64,000 nt of DNA, taken from contig NC_047095.1 of assembly GCF_902459505.1 (NCBI RefSeq), positions 119,785,380 through 119,849,379 on the forward strand. The letters are read 5' to 3'. The translations under genes were made by a program, and so were the position numbers. Every line of letters begins with the position of its first letter. The stretch's first letter is position 1. The notes under the pieces are model-generated. The model saw only the letters and a list, made by a program, of their open reading frames with translations. It had not been told where the DNA came from and searched no databases. This DNA is from Geotrypetes seraphini. Taxonomy: Eukaryota > Chordata > Amphibia > Gymnophiona > Dermophiidae. Shown piece by piece: positions 22,101-34,100 of the stretch.

Positions 22101-25100
22101 GCAGGCAGGGATTGAACTCACAACTAGAGAATGACACAGTCCACGTCCCCTCAGGAACTCAATTTCTCAGCAATACAACAATTCAATCTTCATGTCACTG
22201 AGCGACTGATGAATGGTAGGATACGGTCCATGTTTCGGCTAAGCAAAGCTTTCCTCAGGGGTACGGATCAGTGTACGCTCGCTGGTATGAGGAGGTGGAT
22301 GAAAAATATGATACGGCAAAAAACTCTTGCTCGTAGTGAGCCAGGAGCTTGAAAGATTGCGCCTTTGTTTAGCCGAAACATGGGCCGTATTGGGTCCGTA
22401 TCCTACTATTCGTCAGTCGCTCAGTGAAGTGGAGATTGCATTGTTTTTACTGCATTTTGATAAACATCACATCCAGATCACCTCTTTTGTTTTGATCCTC
22501 TTATAAACAGATGGCACGCTAGTCATTGGCGATCACTATTCTGCTGACCCTGACAGCAGCCGAAAGAATCTCATACCTGGATCACTCCTGATCCCAATGG
22601 CAAACAAGCCTGAGTCAATGGTAGGAGGGAAGCAATGAGCAGCTGTTAAGATCCACCTATTGGCAATTAAAGACCCCAGGCAGGAGTCCGACCCTAGAGG
22701 TGCCTGGAAGAAAAAAGAAGTATTTCTCATAGATGTTGCCCATTTGCTGGTATAGGCTCAGATTTAGTGGGGAGGGATCGTGTCTCACTAGTACACGTGT
22801 TCAATGTAGAGATACAGCTGCAAACCCGATGCTGTGAAAAAACGCTTATGGTGTTCCTTCCTCAAAGAGGTTACTATTAAGCATCATATATAGAAAAGCG
22901 CTTAGTGGCCCTATGATTAAAGAGTTAGATGGAGGTGGGTGGGTAAGTGGTCCAGAGTTGAAGAGTGTGCAGGTAGGTAGTCTCAGGTTTGAACAGTAGT
23001 CAGTGGTGGGCAGGTAGGTGGTCCCAGGCCTGGAGTAGGCTGAGGTGAGTGAGTAGGTGAGTAGGTCTTAGGGTTGAACAGTAGCCAGAGGTGGGCAGAT
23101 TGGTGGTTCCAGAGCTAAGGAGTAGGTGGAGGTGAGTGAGTAGGTGGTCCTAGGGTTGAAGAGTAGCCAGTGGTGGGCAGGTAAGTAGTTGCAAAGCTGG
23201 AGTAGGCCGAGGTGAGTGAGTAGGTAGGCCTCAGGTTGAACAGTAGCCAGTGGTGGTTGAGTAGGTGGTCCCAGGACTAAATGGTAAGCTGAGGTGAGTG
23301 AGTAGATGGTCCTAAGGCTGAACAGTAGCCAGAGGTGGGCAGATTGGTGGTTCCAGGGCTGAAGTGAGTGAGTAGGTGGTCCTAGGGTTGAATAGTAGCC
23401 AGCGGTAGGTAGGTAGGTGGTTCCAGAGCTAAGGAGTAGGTGGAGGTGAGTGAGTAGGTGGTCCTAGGGTTGAAGAGTAGCCAGTGGTGGGCAGGTAAGT
23501 AGTCGCAAAGCTGGAGTAGGCCGAGGTGAGTGAGTAGGTAGGCCTCGGGTTGAACAGTAGCCAGTGGTGGTTGAGTAGGTGGTCTCAGGACTAAATGGTA
23601 AGCTGAGGTGAGTGAGTAGATGGTCCTAGGGCTGAACAGTAGCCAGAGGTAGACAGGTAGGTGGTCCCAGGGCTGTAGGCTAAGATGAGTAGGTGGTCCC
23701 AGAGTTACAGAGTAGGTGGAGGTGGGGCAGAGTTACGATGTACTTGTGTAAAATGTGCAATTACACACATAGACTGTATGGATATATTTACCCCTGCTTT
23801 AGAGAAGGGTAAATTTGGATGTGTGAATTCTTTGGTGTCCATTTTATACATCTGCATGTGCTTAAAATAAGAGCCTGGAATGCAGGTGTTTTGTTGTGAA
23901 ATGACCCCCTTTAGGCCAAGGGGTGAGTGAATCAACATAATGAACTTTAAAGCAAAGACCAGCAGAGCAGACCCAGGTCTGACCTTGATGTGAACCAGCC
24001 AAGGAAATTTCTCCCGTATCGTAGCCGCTGATGACTCGTTAGCTAAACCACACATATCTCCAAAATCTGGAAAATCTGTCCAAGGAAAAGTTATTAAAAT
24101 AAATGAAAAATCAGACACCTTAAACAGTACATAAGCATCATCTTACTTGAACAGACAAAAAACATCTATCAAGCCCAGTCTCCTGTTTCCAACAGTGGCC
24201 AACCCAGGTCCCAAGTACCTGGAAGAAACCCAAAGAGTAGCAACATTCCAGAGCTGAGATTGTGATGTCATAATGCCTCATTCCACCAATGCCTAAGAGC
24301 CAGTCTCAGTAGTGATGTCACAATGGGTCAATTGTCCTATACTTGGCTCACATAAGAACGTAACAATTGTCATACTGGGACAGACCAAAGGTCCATCAAA
24401 CCCAGTATCCTGTTTCCAACAGTGGCCAATCCAGGTCCCAAGTACCTGGCAGAAACCCAAAGAGTAGCAACATTCCAGAGCTGAGATTGTGATGTCATAA
24501 TGCCTCATTCCACCAATGCCTAAGAGCCAACCTCAGTAGTGATGTCACAATGGGTCAATTGTCCTATACTTGGCTCACATAAGAGTTGTCATACTGGGAC
24601 AGACCGAAGGTCTATCAAGCCCAGTATCCTGTTCCAACAGTGGCCAACCCAGGTCCCAAGTACCTGGCGAGATCCCAAAAGAATAAAGCACATTTCATAA
24701 TGCCTATCCCAGGAATAAGCATTGAATTTTCCCAAGTTCATCTTAATAATGGCATAGGGACTTTCCTTTTAGACAATTTTCCTAACCTTTTATTTTATCA
24801 CACATACTCTAACTTCACCCCGAGGAGAGGGCAGGTCTCCCAACACTATTTGAATCCAGCCTGAGGAAATAAGGCAAACGGGACAGATACATACCCAACA
24901 TATCTTCAAACGACGCCTTCAGGCTTTCTGGGTCTTCCATCACAAAGACATGGTTCTCACCAGGTTTCTTCGATGCAATGTCATTAAGCTCCGTCCTGTC
25001 CACATCAAGATTCCCAATGCCAAAGGCATAGACATCTCAGAGACAACGAACAAGTTACACGGTATTACTTTATATTAAAAATAAAACACCCCATCCCCTC

Positions 25101-28100
25101 ATTGTCCCCCATACATGCATTACACTGTATCACTTTATATTCAGGATAAAACACCTGCTCTCTTCATAGCCCTCATTCATGAATTCCATTGTACCAGTTT
25201 ATATTAAGGTTTAAATGCCCCCTCCCCTCACTGTCATTCTTACAGAAGCTACACTGCATCACTTTATACCAAGGACAAAATTTCAGATCCCCTCACTGTC
25301 CCCCATACACAAGTTATATTGCCTCGCTGTAGGGAACAATAAAACAGACCCTCCCCTGGCCAACTCCAGTAATCAATTCTTACCCAGGAAGTCCCTCCTC
25401 TTCTCATCAATTTCCAGAAGTCTGTGGATTTTAATGATGGTGTCCTTTGGTCTACCGCCCATGTTGGATTTTCCTGAAACATTGAAATACACACACATGT
25501 TTCTCCCAACCTTTTATCTCCCTTTCTGCCTTCCCATTCCATTTCTTAAAATTTTTCTTACATTTCTGAGAGCTGTCCATGTGCCATACGAGTGGGTACT
25601 ATAAAGTTCTCAGCCCAACTTCCTAAATTCTGAGCATTATTTTGTCACTGTAGTTGAAAAGAGTGTTACAGTACTCCCCCAAAATTCGCGGGGGTTCCGT
25701 TCCAGGAGCACCCGTGAATTTTGAAAAACCGCAAATGCGGTTTAAGGGCGGGAGAAGGCTACAGGGGTGGCAGCGGGTGCTGAAAAAAAGGCTGATGTCC
25801 TGCGGGATCATTCTTAGTATTTTCTGACCGCCTCTTCCGGGTTCTAAAGTCAGGCCCAAGCAGGAGCTGCTTTGACATGCTATCTGGCACATCAAAGCAG
25901 CTCCTGATTGGTGTAGCTGACTTTAGTTCCCGGAAGAGGCGGTCAGACAAGACCGCGGATGACCGAGTCTGCAATTCGCAAACCGTGAATTCGCGGGGGT
26001 TTACTGTACTTTATTTTGCAAAGTACCAATTTGCAGGATCGCAATGCTATGTTTTGACATTGTTTCAGATCATTGATTGAACTATGCCAACAAAAAGTGC
26101 AGAATTTTCAAGTGTGGAACTCCAAGCCGTCATGAAGTTCCTATTCCTGCAGAAGAAACTCCAAAGGAAATCCATGAACGTATGATGCAAACATTGAGGG
26201 ACAAATGCCCATCATGCTCCACAGTGAAGAACTGGTGGAGATTTTGAGACCGAAGGTGCAGCAAGGTCTGGGAGGCCTAAAACGGTGTCAACTCCTGAAA
26301 TTGTTGACCATGTCCATGACCTATTTTTGGCAGGTCGGTAAATATCAGCTAAAATAATAGCTGAGACACAACAGATATCCAGGGAACATGTTGGGTGTAT
26401 AATTCACAATCAGTTGGGTACGCAGAAGCTGTCGGACAAGTAGATGCCCAAATCTTTGAATGCTGAGGAGAAACAACATCAAGTGAACACTTTCAAATTG
26501 ATTTTGCAGGGATGAGGAAAAATTTGTCCCCGTGTCATTCTCTAGCCTGAAATTCTGGTCTGCTTTCCTTAGGTCCCTCCCGCTTTCCCTGTACTTTTGT
26601 CTAGTGTGTAGTGAGTTCGGTCTAGGGCAGTGGTCTCAAACTCAAACCCTTTGCAGGGCCACATTTTGGATTTGGAGGTACTTGGAGGGCCTCAGAAAAA
26701 AAATAGTTAATGTCTTATTACAGAAATGACAATTTTGCATGAGGTAAAACTCTTTATAGTTTATAAATCTTTCCTGTTGGCTAAGTCTTAATAATAATAT
26801 TGTCATTTATAGCTAAAGAGACATATGATTAAAAAAAACACTTTTATTTTACTTTTGTGATTGTGATAAACATACTGAGGGCCTCAAAAGAGTACCTGGT
26901 GGGCCGCATGTGGCCCCCGGGCCGCGAGTTTGAGACCACAGGTCTAGGGAGACAGTCATAACAAGCTTTAGAGAAGTGTTCTGCTTTTATCTGCTTCCTG
27001 TACAAGTGTTTTTCACCCTCTTTTTCTGTAACTGTTAATTATACTGCAGTTGTATATTGGGATTATAAAATGTTTGGCTTGCTTGTGTATTTTTCATATA
27101 TGAGATTTTCTTTCTTTGTATGTCTGTGAGATATGTTTCTGGAAATAAAATATATTTCGGAGAGAAAAGGTTTGGGGGGTTATTGTCTGAGGCCAGACTT
27201 GGGTCAGACGTGTGTGAGACTTGTCTGGTATGTGAATTTCTTGAGCACTGTGCGAGTGTCTTCTGGTTGTAATGGGGCAAGGGGTCTTGGGTACGGCCCT
27301 CTGTGGCCCTTTGGAGGCCCCCTTAGAGCCGATTAAAGGAAGCATTGAAAGAAAAAAGGAGAGGGAAGCCGCGGGAAGGAGTTTTCTCTTTCTGCAAGAC
27401 AATGCACCTGCTCACAAGGCTGGCAAAACGATGGATGTTTTGACACAGTTGGGGTTTCATTGCGTAGACCATCCACCCTACTCACCAGATCTTGCTCCGA
27501 CTATTTTCCGTTTCCAAACCTTAAAAAGAGTTTGAAAGGGTGACAATTTTTGAGTGGTTCAGCGGTGATTGCAGCAGCAGAGTATTTTTTTGGGAAGGGT
27601 TACAGAAACTTCAGACACTATGTGCCAAGTGTGTTGAACTTAGGGATGAATATGTGGAATAATGTGTGAGTTTCATGGCTTGGCATCATTCCCTTCTTGG
27701 TTGGGCTGAGAACTTTTGAGCACCCCCTTATGACTAAATCCATAGCCCACTCTGTCCTTCTAGGACCAGTTGCTCAATCATGAGCAGATGTTTCTCTCTT
27801 CCAGTTGTCCATTGACGTTGGAAACGAAAGGCTGCGCCTACCGTCAGTGAGTAACAGGATGGCATGACGGATGGTATACCAGATCTGATCGCGTTTCTGA
27901 AGATGGAATGATGTTTTCTGGAATGACATCATCTCGTATACCACATCCAGAGCTGCCCGAATGTTGGTTCCTGTTCGGTCGTGGTGGTCTGCAGACAGAA
28001 AGACAGAACTGCTGCGAGAGGGCCCGTGCCACTGAACGTGGGAGCCTCAAGCCCATGAAGTTGCAATACAGGGGAGGGCTTGGCTCCACACAGTTGAGAT

Positions 28101-31100
28101 TGTAATACTGGGAAGGACTCAGCTCGGGACGGCGAGGGTGGGGCCCATGAGGCTGCAATATGGGAAGGACTCAGCTCGGAGGAGTGAGTATGAGACCCAG
28201 GGCACTCTAGTGCTGCAGAGGCTATGAGTGTGGGACTTTCAATATTGCCAAAAATAAGTGCAATCAGTGACATAGTAAGGGGGGATGGTCCGTCCTAGGC
28301 GCCATCTTGGTGGGGACACCGGCACCCCTCCTCCTCCCCGCCACCCACCTCTTCCCACTCCTCCCCTGCTGCACACGTGTCCCCCCCTTCCCTTCCCCCA
28401 TCTCTCCGATTGCTCACCAGCAATAACATCGACGTGCTCCTCGCGACCGCGTTGGCTCCCGCCGAGGTCGCTTCTGGGTGCCGCACATAGGGAGCGACGT
28501 CAGATGGAGAGCCGACGCGGTCGCGAGGAACGCATTGGAAGTTGTTGGTCGCGGTGGTGAACAACTAGAAGTTTGGGGGAAGGGAAGTGGGGGGCCACAC
28601 GCACAGTGGGGGGTTGGGGAAGGAGCAGGAGTGAGGGAGGGGGTGTGCGATGATTGATACTGGTGCTATCTTGCCTCCGAATAAGAGATAGCACAAAGAG
28701 CTATGGTGTAGCCATTTTCTGAGCACTTTACACTATATATTGTACCTATATGAAGGGGATAATGTAAGTGATGTTCGATCAAATGATCTAAAACGATTCA
28801 TATTCTGGGATTTATTAAACACATTGTGGATATACCTGGAATTAATAGAAATAATACTCCCTTAGTATATGTAGCGTGTATACTAAAACACTGGCATTTA
28901 ACTTAGATGCCTACTGGTGTCTAATGCGTTCCATGCACAAACTCCACCCCCAACCATGCCTATTTTTCGTGTGGGTGCCGGTAGGTGCCTTGCCGATTTC
29001 AGCACAGAACTTAAATCAACCGTATTTTAATTGTGTTTTAATTGGCTTTCAATGGCGCTTTTCAGTTTATCACGTCAATTAAAAACATTTTAAGTCTTGC
29101 GCTAAAATTGGCCGGGCACTGCCATTCCGGCGCCATTTATAAAATCAGGCCTTAAGGACTCAGTTTTGGAGCAGTGAGTTTGGGGACATATAAACGATAA
29201 TACTAGGAAGGACTCGGCTCGGGTGGTGTGTGTGGGACCCACGTCAGGAGGCTGTAATACTGGGAAAGTCTCAGCTCGGGGCAATGAGTATGGAACCACG
29301 ATGCCACAATAGCTGGAAAGGCTCAGTTTGGGGCTATGAGTATGTGACCCCTTGAGGCTGTAATTCTGTTGGGATTGGGGGAGTTATGACAGGCTTCTGA
29401 CCTCTGTATAATGTTCTGTTTGTCAATTTGGCCTGGACTACTGTCCAGTCTGCAGAATCATGGTCGTACACAGGAAGGATGACTTTAGGTACTGTGGCAT
29501 AGGTCACGATCCCAAAATTCACAGTGATTTCAAACCTGGCAAGCTGAAAGGAAAATAGCAGATAAAGCCAGAGGAAAGACAGGAGGTCAAACATCCTTCC
29601 TAAAATTGTGTCAAAGAATATATTAAATAGCTTCACGTCACAAAATACTGAGATTAGACCAAACGCAAATGTAGCCTAGTGCTTCAAGACAGAGCTGTGA
29701 CACCTACAGACCAAGGCTTCAACCCCTTTCTACCACTAATGCAAAGAGCACAGAGGTGTGGCATTTAGATCCAGGCTCCAATCTGACTTCTGGCACCAAC
29801 GCTCCCCGCGTGACAGCCTCTTGCAGGGAGCGCAGAGCTGTGACACCTACAAGTCCTGGATCCAATCCCACTTCTGACACCAGCTCTCTCTGGTGCTGTG
29901 ACACACCTATATCTTCTGATTCCAAACCAATCTCATTGTCAACAGGTGATGGCCAGCTAAGTACCACTATTTAAATTAGTCACAAATTTGCAACCTATCT
30001 GGCTACTGTATACATTGCCTTTATGCCAAAATCTGCACATAGGGATAGATTAGCAGGCAATTCACATCCCCTCCCCCCCCCCCCGGGAAAATTGACAAAT
30101 TGAGCAGGACAATTCAAGTCTCCTAGGACAATAGATTTGGCTGCTCAAGGGAAAGGGATTTGGAATTTTCACCCCATTTGGATAGCTAGCTCGATCCATT
30201 TCAACATTAACCCCTCATTTACAGGTTTCCTTGTGCTGTTCAGTCCCTACCTGTGGTGTTTTATTCACAAGTAAAGGAGCGGCTTCCACTGCCTGATGCC
30301 CAGGAGCTTTAGAGGGGCCTTAGAGACTTACCCCTTCGACGAAAGCTGCAATGCTGTTCTGGAACATTTCGAAATGTTTCTGTCCCACGCTTTTTGAAGC
30401 GTCCAGCAGAAAGTAGACATGGAGGAGTCCATCCTTCTTGATTTTTATTCGTCGGGCGAGGGACTCTAGGGAGGAAGGAAGGAGGTGGAGGGCTTTGGTT
30501 CAAATGTGGTGAGAACGTCTCTCGCATGCATCCATGTCCCCTACTCACCATACAGTTACTTCATCTGTTTCTGCCACTTTCCCTCCGCCCGGTCCTTTTC
30601 CCCTTCTCATAACTTCCCCGCATCATATTACCTGTTTTTGGTTTGTTGCGCTGTGTCAGATCCAAAATGTTGGCGATGGAGGCATCAAACTGGTCCTTAA
30701 CCTCTGTGGGGAAGTCAAAGGAAAACGGATCTGAGGGAGAGAAACAGGCGGGGCTTTTACAGAAAGAAAGAAAGGAAAGTGTGCTCCTTCATCATTACTT
30801 ATGGAGTGAGCTGGGCTCTAAGCCTGTCCCTGGCACACTGAGAGCCGGGCTTCACGCCTGACATACTAAAAGCTGTGCTTCATATATGCCTATGTCCATA
30901 CCTACATCGGGAGCTCCATCTATGCCCATCTCCCTGTTCTAACATTAGCAACTGGGCTCCATCCTTGGCTGTCTCCTCATCCTGCAAATGTGTTCTAGGA
31001 ACTGTAATCCCTTCTCTAATACTCACACTGGGAGCTGGGTTCAATGCCTGTCCCCGTCTTTCACACTGGCAGCTGGGCACCTGTCTAACTCGCACTGGGA

Positions 31101-34100
31101 GCTGGGTGCCTTTCACACATGCACTGGGAGCTGGGTCCAATGCCTAACCCCGTCTTTCACACTCACACTGAGAGCTGGGTTCAATGCTGTCCCTGTCTTT
31201 CACACTGGCAGTTAGGCTCTGTGCCCGTCCCTGTCTAACACTCGCACTGGGAGCTGGGTGCCTTTCACACATGCACTGGGAGCTGGGTCCAATGCCTAAC
31301 CCCGCCTTTCACACTCACACTGAGAGCTGGGTTCAATGCCTGTCCCCGTCTTTCACACTGGCAGCTGGGCTCAGTGCCCGTCCCTGTCTAACACTCACAC
31401 TGGCAGCTGGGCTCAGTGCCTGTCCACTCTCCAGACTCTTGGCACACCCGCAGCTCTGATCCGATGAGATCCATGTTCCCCATGCAGTGGTACTTCACCT
31501 TGTCATCAATCCGATACCGGATTCCGGTCTTCCTGGCTCCTGCGGGAATCCCAGGGTTGAGGCAATTCCCAGCTGATCAAAAATAAAGAAAAAAATACAG
31601 CCCAAAAGATAAAAGGGTACAGTCTGTTATTCCCTTCTAGAATGTGTGTGGGTGAGATGCTGAGTGTGAGTTCACGAGGATGGATGTGTACTCATTGGAA
31701 AATGGATACTTTTCGCAATCTATGGGACAAATAATACTTCTTCCTCTTCTGAAAAAATCAGACTTAGATCCTACTATTCCCTCTCACTATTCAAGGTTTC
31801 AAGGTTTTATTAAAATTCGATTTAATCGCTTATCTAATTTCTAAGTGAGTTTACAATATATATAAAAAAAGAACATGAACATAATAAAAATGCCATTAAC
31901 AATACTATTAATACTTACAAAAAGAAAACAATTACAAAGAAACATCAACTAATAATTGGCATATAAAAAAGGGATAAATGAGACAGACAGACGGGAGACA
32001 AAAGGAAATAGGGTTAGAAATACAATTTGGATAGGAACATAAGACAAATAAGGAAAAATACCCCAAAAGGAAAGGGCTCGTTGCTGCTTAATTCCTTAAG
32101 GGAGTTAAAAAGGATAGTGTAAAATTTAAATCAAATGTTAAAAGCTTCTTGAAATAAATGATTCTTGAGTAGGCTTTTGAAACGTTCGCGATCAGCTTCT
32201 TCTCTAACAAGAGCTGGTAGGGTATTCCAAAGTTGAAGGGCTACGACTGAGAAAATGTCATGCCTTTTGGTTCCTATTATACGAAGGGAAGGGACCGTCA
32301 ACAATTTACGATTAGATGATCTAAGACTGCGGGGTGGGTCATATGGGATAAGATATTTATCAATAAATCGGGGCAGTTTAGAATGAATTGTTTAAAATGT
32401 TATTGGCTCATTCCAATTATTCCGAAAGCATCTGAAAACCTGGCTTTTCTCCAAAACGTAAAGCTATCTATTTAAAATGTAAAGCTAGCTATCCTCTTCT
32501 TAACCTGTAATTTCTTATTATGTCCTTCCCTCATTTATGTTCAAATGATTTTTATTGTTTCAACAAAACCAGCAAATACAAAAATTGGTGTCAATCAAGA
32601 AGTACCAATACAAATACAGCTTGGGCTATGTCCGTCCAGATGAAGTTAAATGCATCTAAAACTTTATGAGTTGATGAAACTGTAGCCTCAAAGGTGAAAT
32701 AATATTCCAATAAATTTTGGTTTTGTAACCATTTAAAAATCAAGGAGTGTTTCTGTGGGCACCCTGTGTTTTATTCAGGATTTTATTGTTTTGCTATTCA
32801 ACTTTTTGAAATGTTAAGTGACTTAATAAAGATATTTAAACATAAATATATACAGTTAATGCAGAACTAAACAGAAAATAAAATGTTATAATGCCTTTGT
32901 ATTGCTCTATGGTACGGCCACACCTCAAATACTGTGTGCAATTCTGGTCGCTTGGGGAATTTCACTGCTTATTCCTAGGATAAGCAGCATAAAATGTGTT
33001 TTACTCCTTGTACTTGGGATCTGTATTAGCCACTGTTGGGATCTTGGGATACTGGGCTTGATGGACCATTGGTCTGTTCCAGTAGGGCAGCTCTTATGTT
33101 CTTATGTGAGCCAAGAATAGGACAATCAAGCCATTGTGACATCACTGATGAGGTTGGCTCTTAGGTATTGGTGGAATGAGGCATTATGACATCACAATCT
33201 CAGCTCTGGAATGTTGCTTCTCTTTGGGGTTCTGCCAGGTACTTGGGACCTGGATTGGCCACTCCTGGGCTTGATGGACCTTCGCTCTGTCCCAGTATGG
33301 CAATTCATATGTTATGTAGCACTTCATCATGTGTGGAGATTTGACTGTGCCTCTATGCCGTCATCACTGGTTTCCTCTTTTTTTCGCATCAACTTTAAAA
33401 TTCTGACTCTCAGCCATTCTCTTTCTCCTTCGCATTCTTACTCCTTGCTCTGCACGTTTGTCATCTTTGCTCCTGAAGAGGTCGCTGCCAAAGCCCTTCT
33501 CAAGCTGACACCATAAATCACGCAGGTGTGCAATGAATTACCCAAAAGCAGACAATATTTTTTTTAAACCAAGTACAAAAATGTAACAGCAAAAGCAGGT
33601 TAAAAAATGTATTGTCTCAATTGTAATACATTGGAGAGATCATTAGAAAAATCATACAGATAGATGCCATGGCAAAAATATCTAGCTGTAAAAACATCTC
33701 TAGTTAAACAAAGACATGCATCGATTTTTATAACCTTCTCTCATGGCTACACCCTTTACTCTTATGCCAATCAAGACATGTCTTAATGTTTTGTAAAAAT
33801 GCTACTATCTGTCCTGTCCTATCATATCCTGGTAACCATAGCTGCGCTTATCCATAAATGACCAATCCATACACAATTCCACAGTCATTTTTGTAGTTCT
33901 GTCTTTTCCTTATTTGGCAAACTCAAGTTGTTTTTTTTTGTGTTAGTTGGTATCAGGTCCAGCCTAGGTAAAAAGTTCAGTACATTCCTAAGGCCTGACG
34001 CCTATATCTATACATCCAAGCTTATTTTGCTTGTGCTCCTCTATAGCAGGGACCATATATCTTCTTGCTCACATGATTCACGCTCAAATACATGACAGGC

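Larger units (their letters stand above)
25593..27729 (+). mobile_element. Decayed mariner element with nested insertions
   Basis: Ends GGGTACTATAAAGTTCTCAG and GGGCTGAGAACTTTTGAG are imperfect TIRs. The N-terminal transposase part is readable near 26110-26490 (helix-turn-helix region with VKNWWR-like sequence). The C-terminal [14 protein letters not shown] and [11 protein letters not shown] blocks lie at 27385-27500. A pogo-like MITE (25669) and a hAT element (26628) are inserted. The copy has stops and frameshifts and is dead. It occupies most of intron 8 of C2. Confidence 0.75.
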
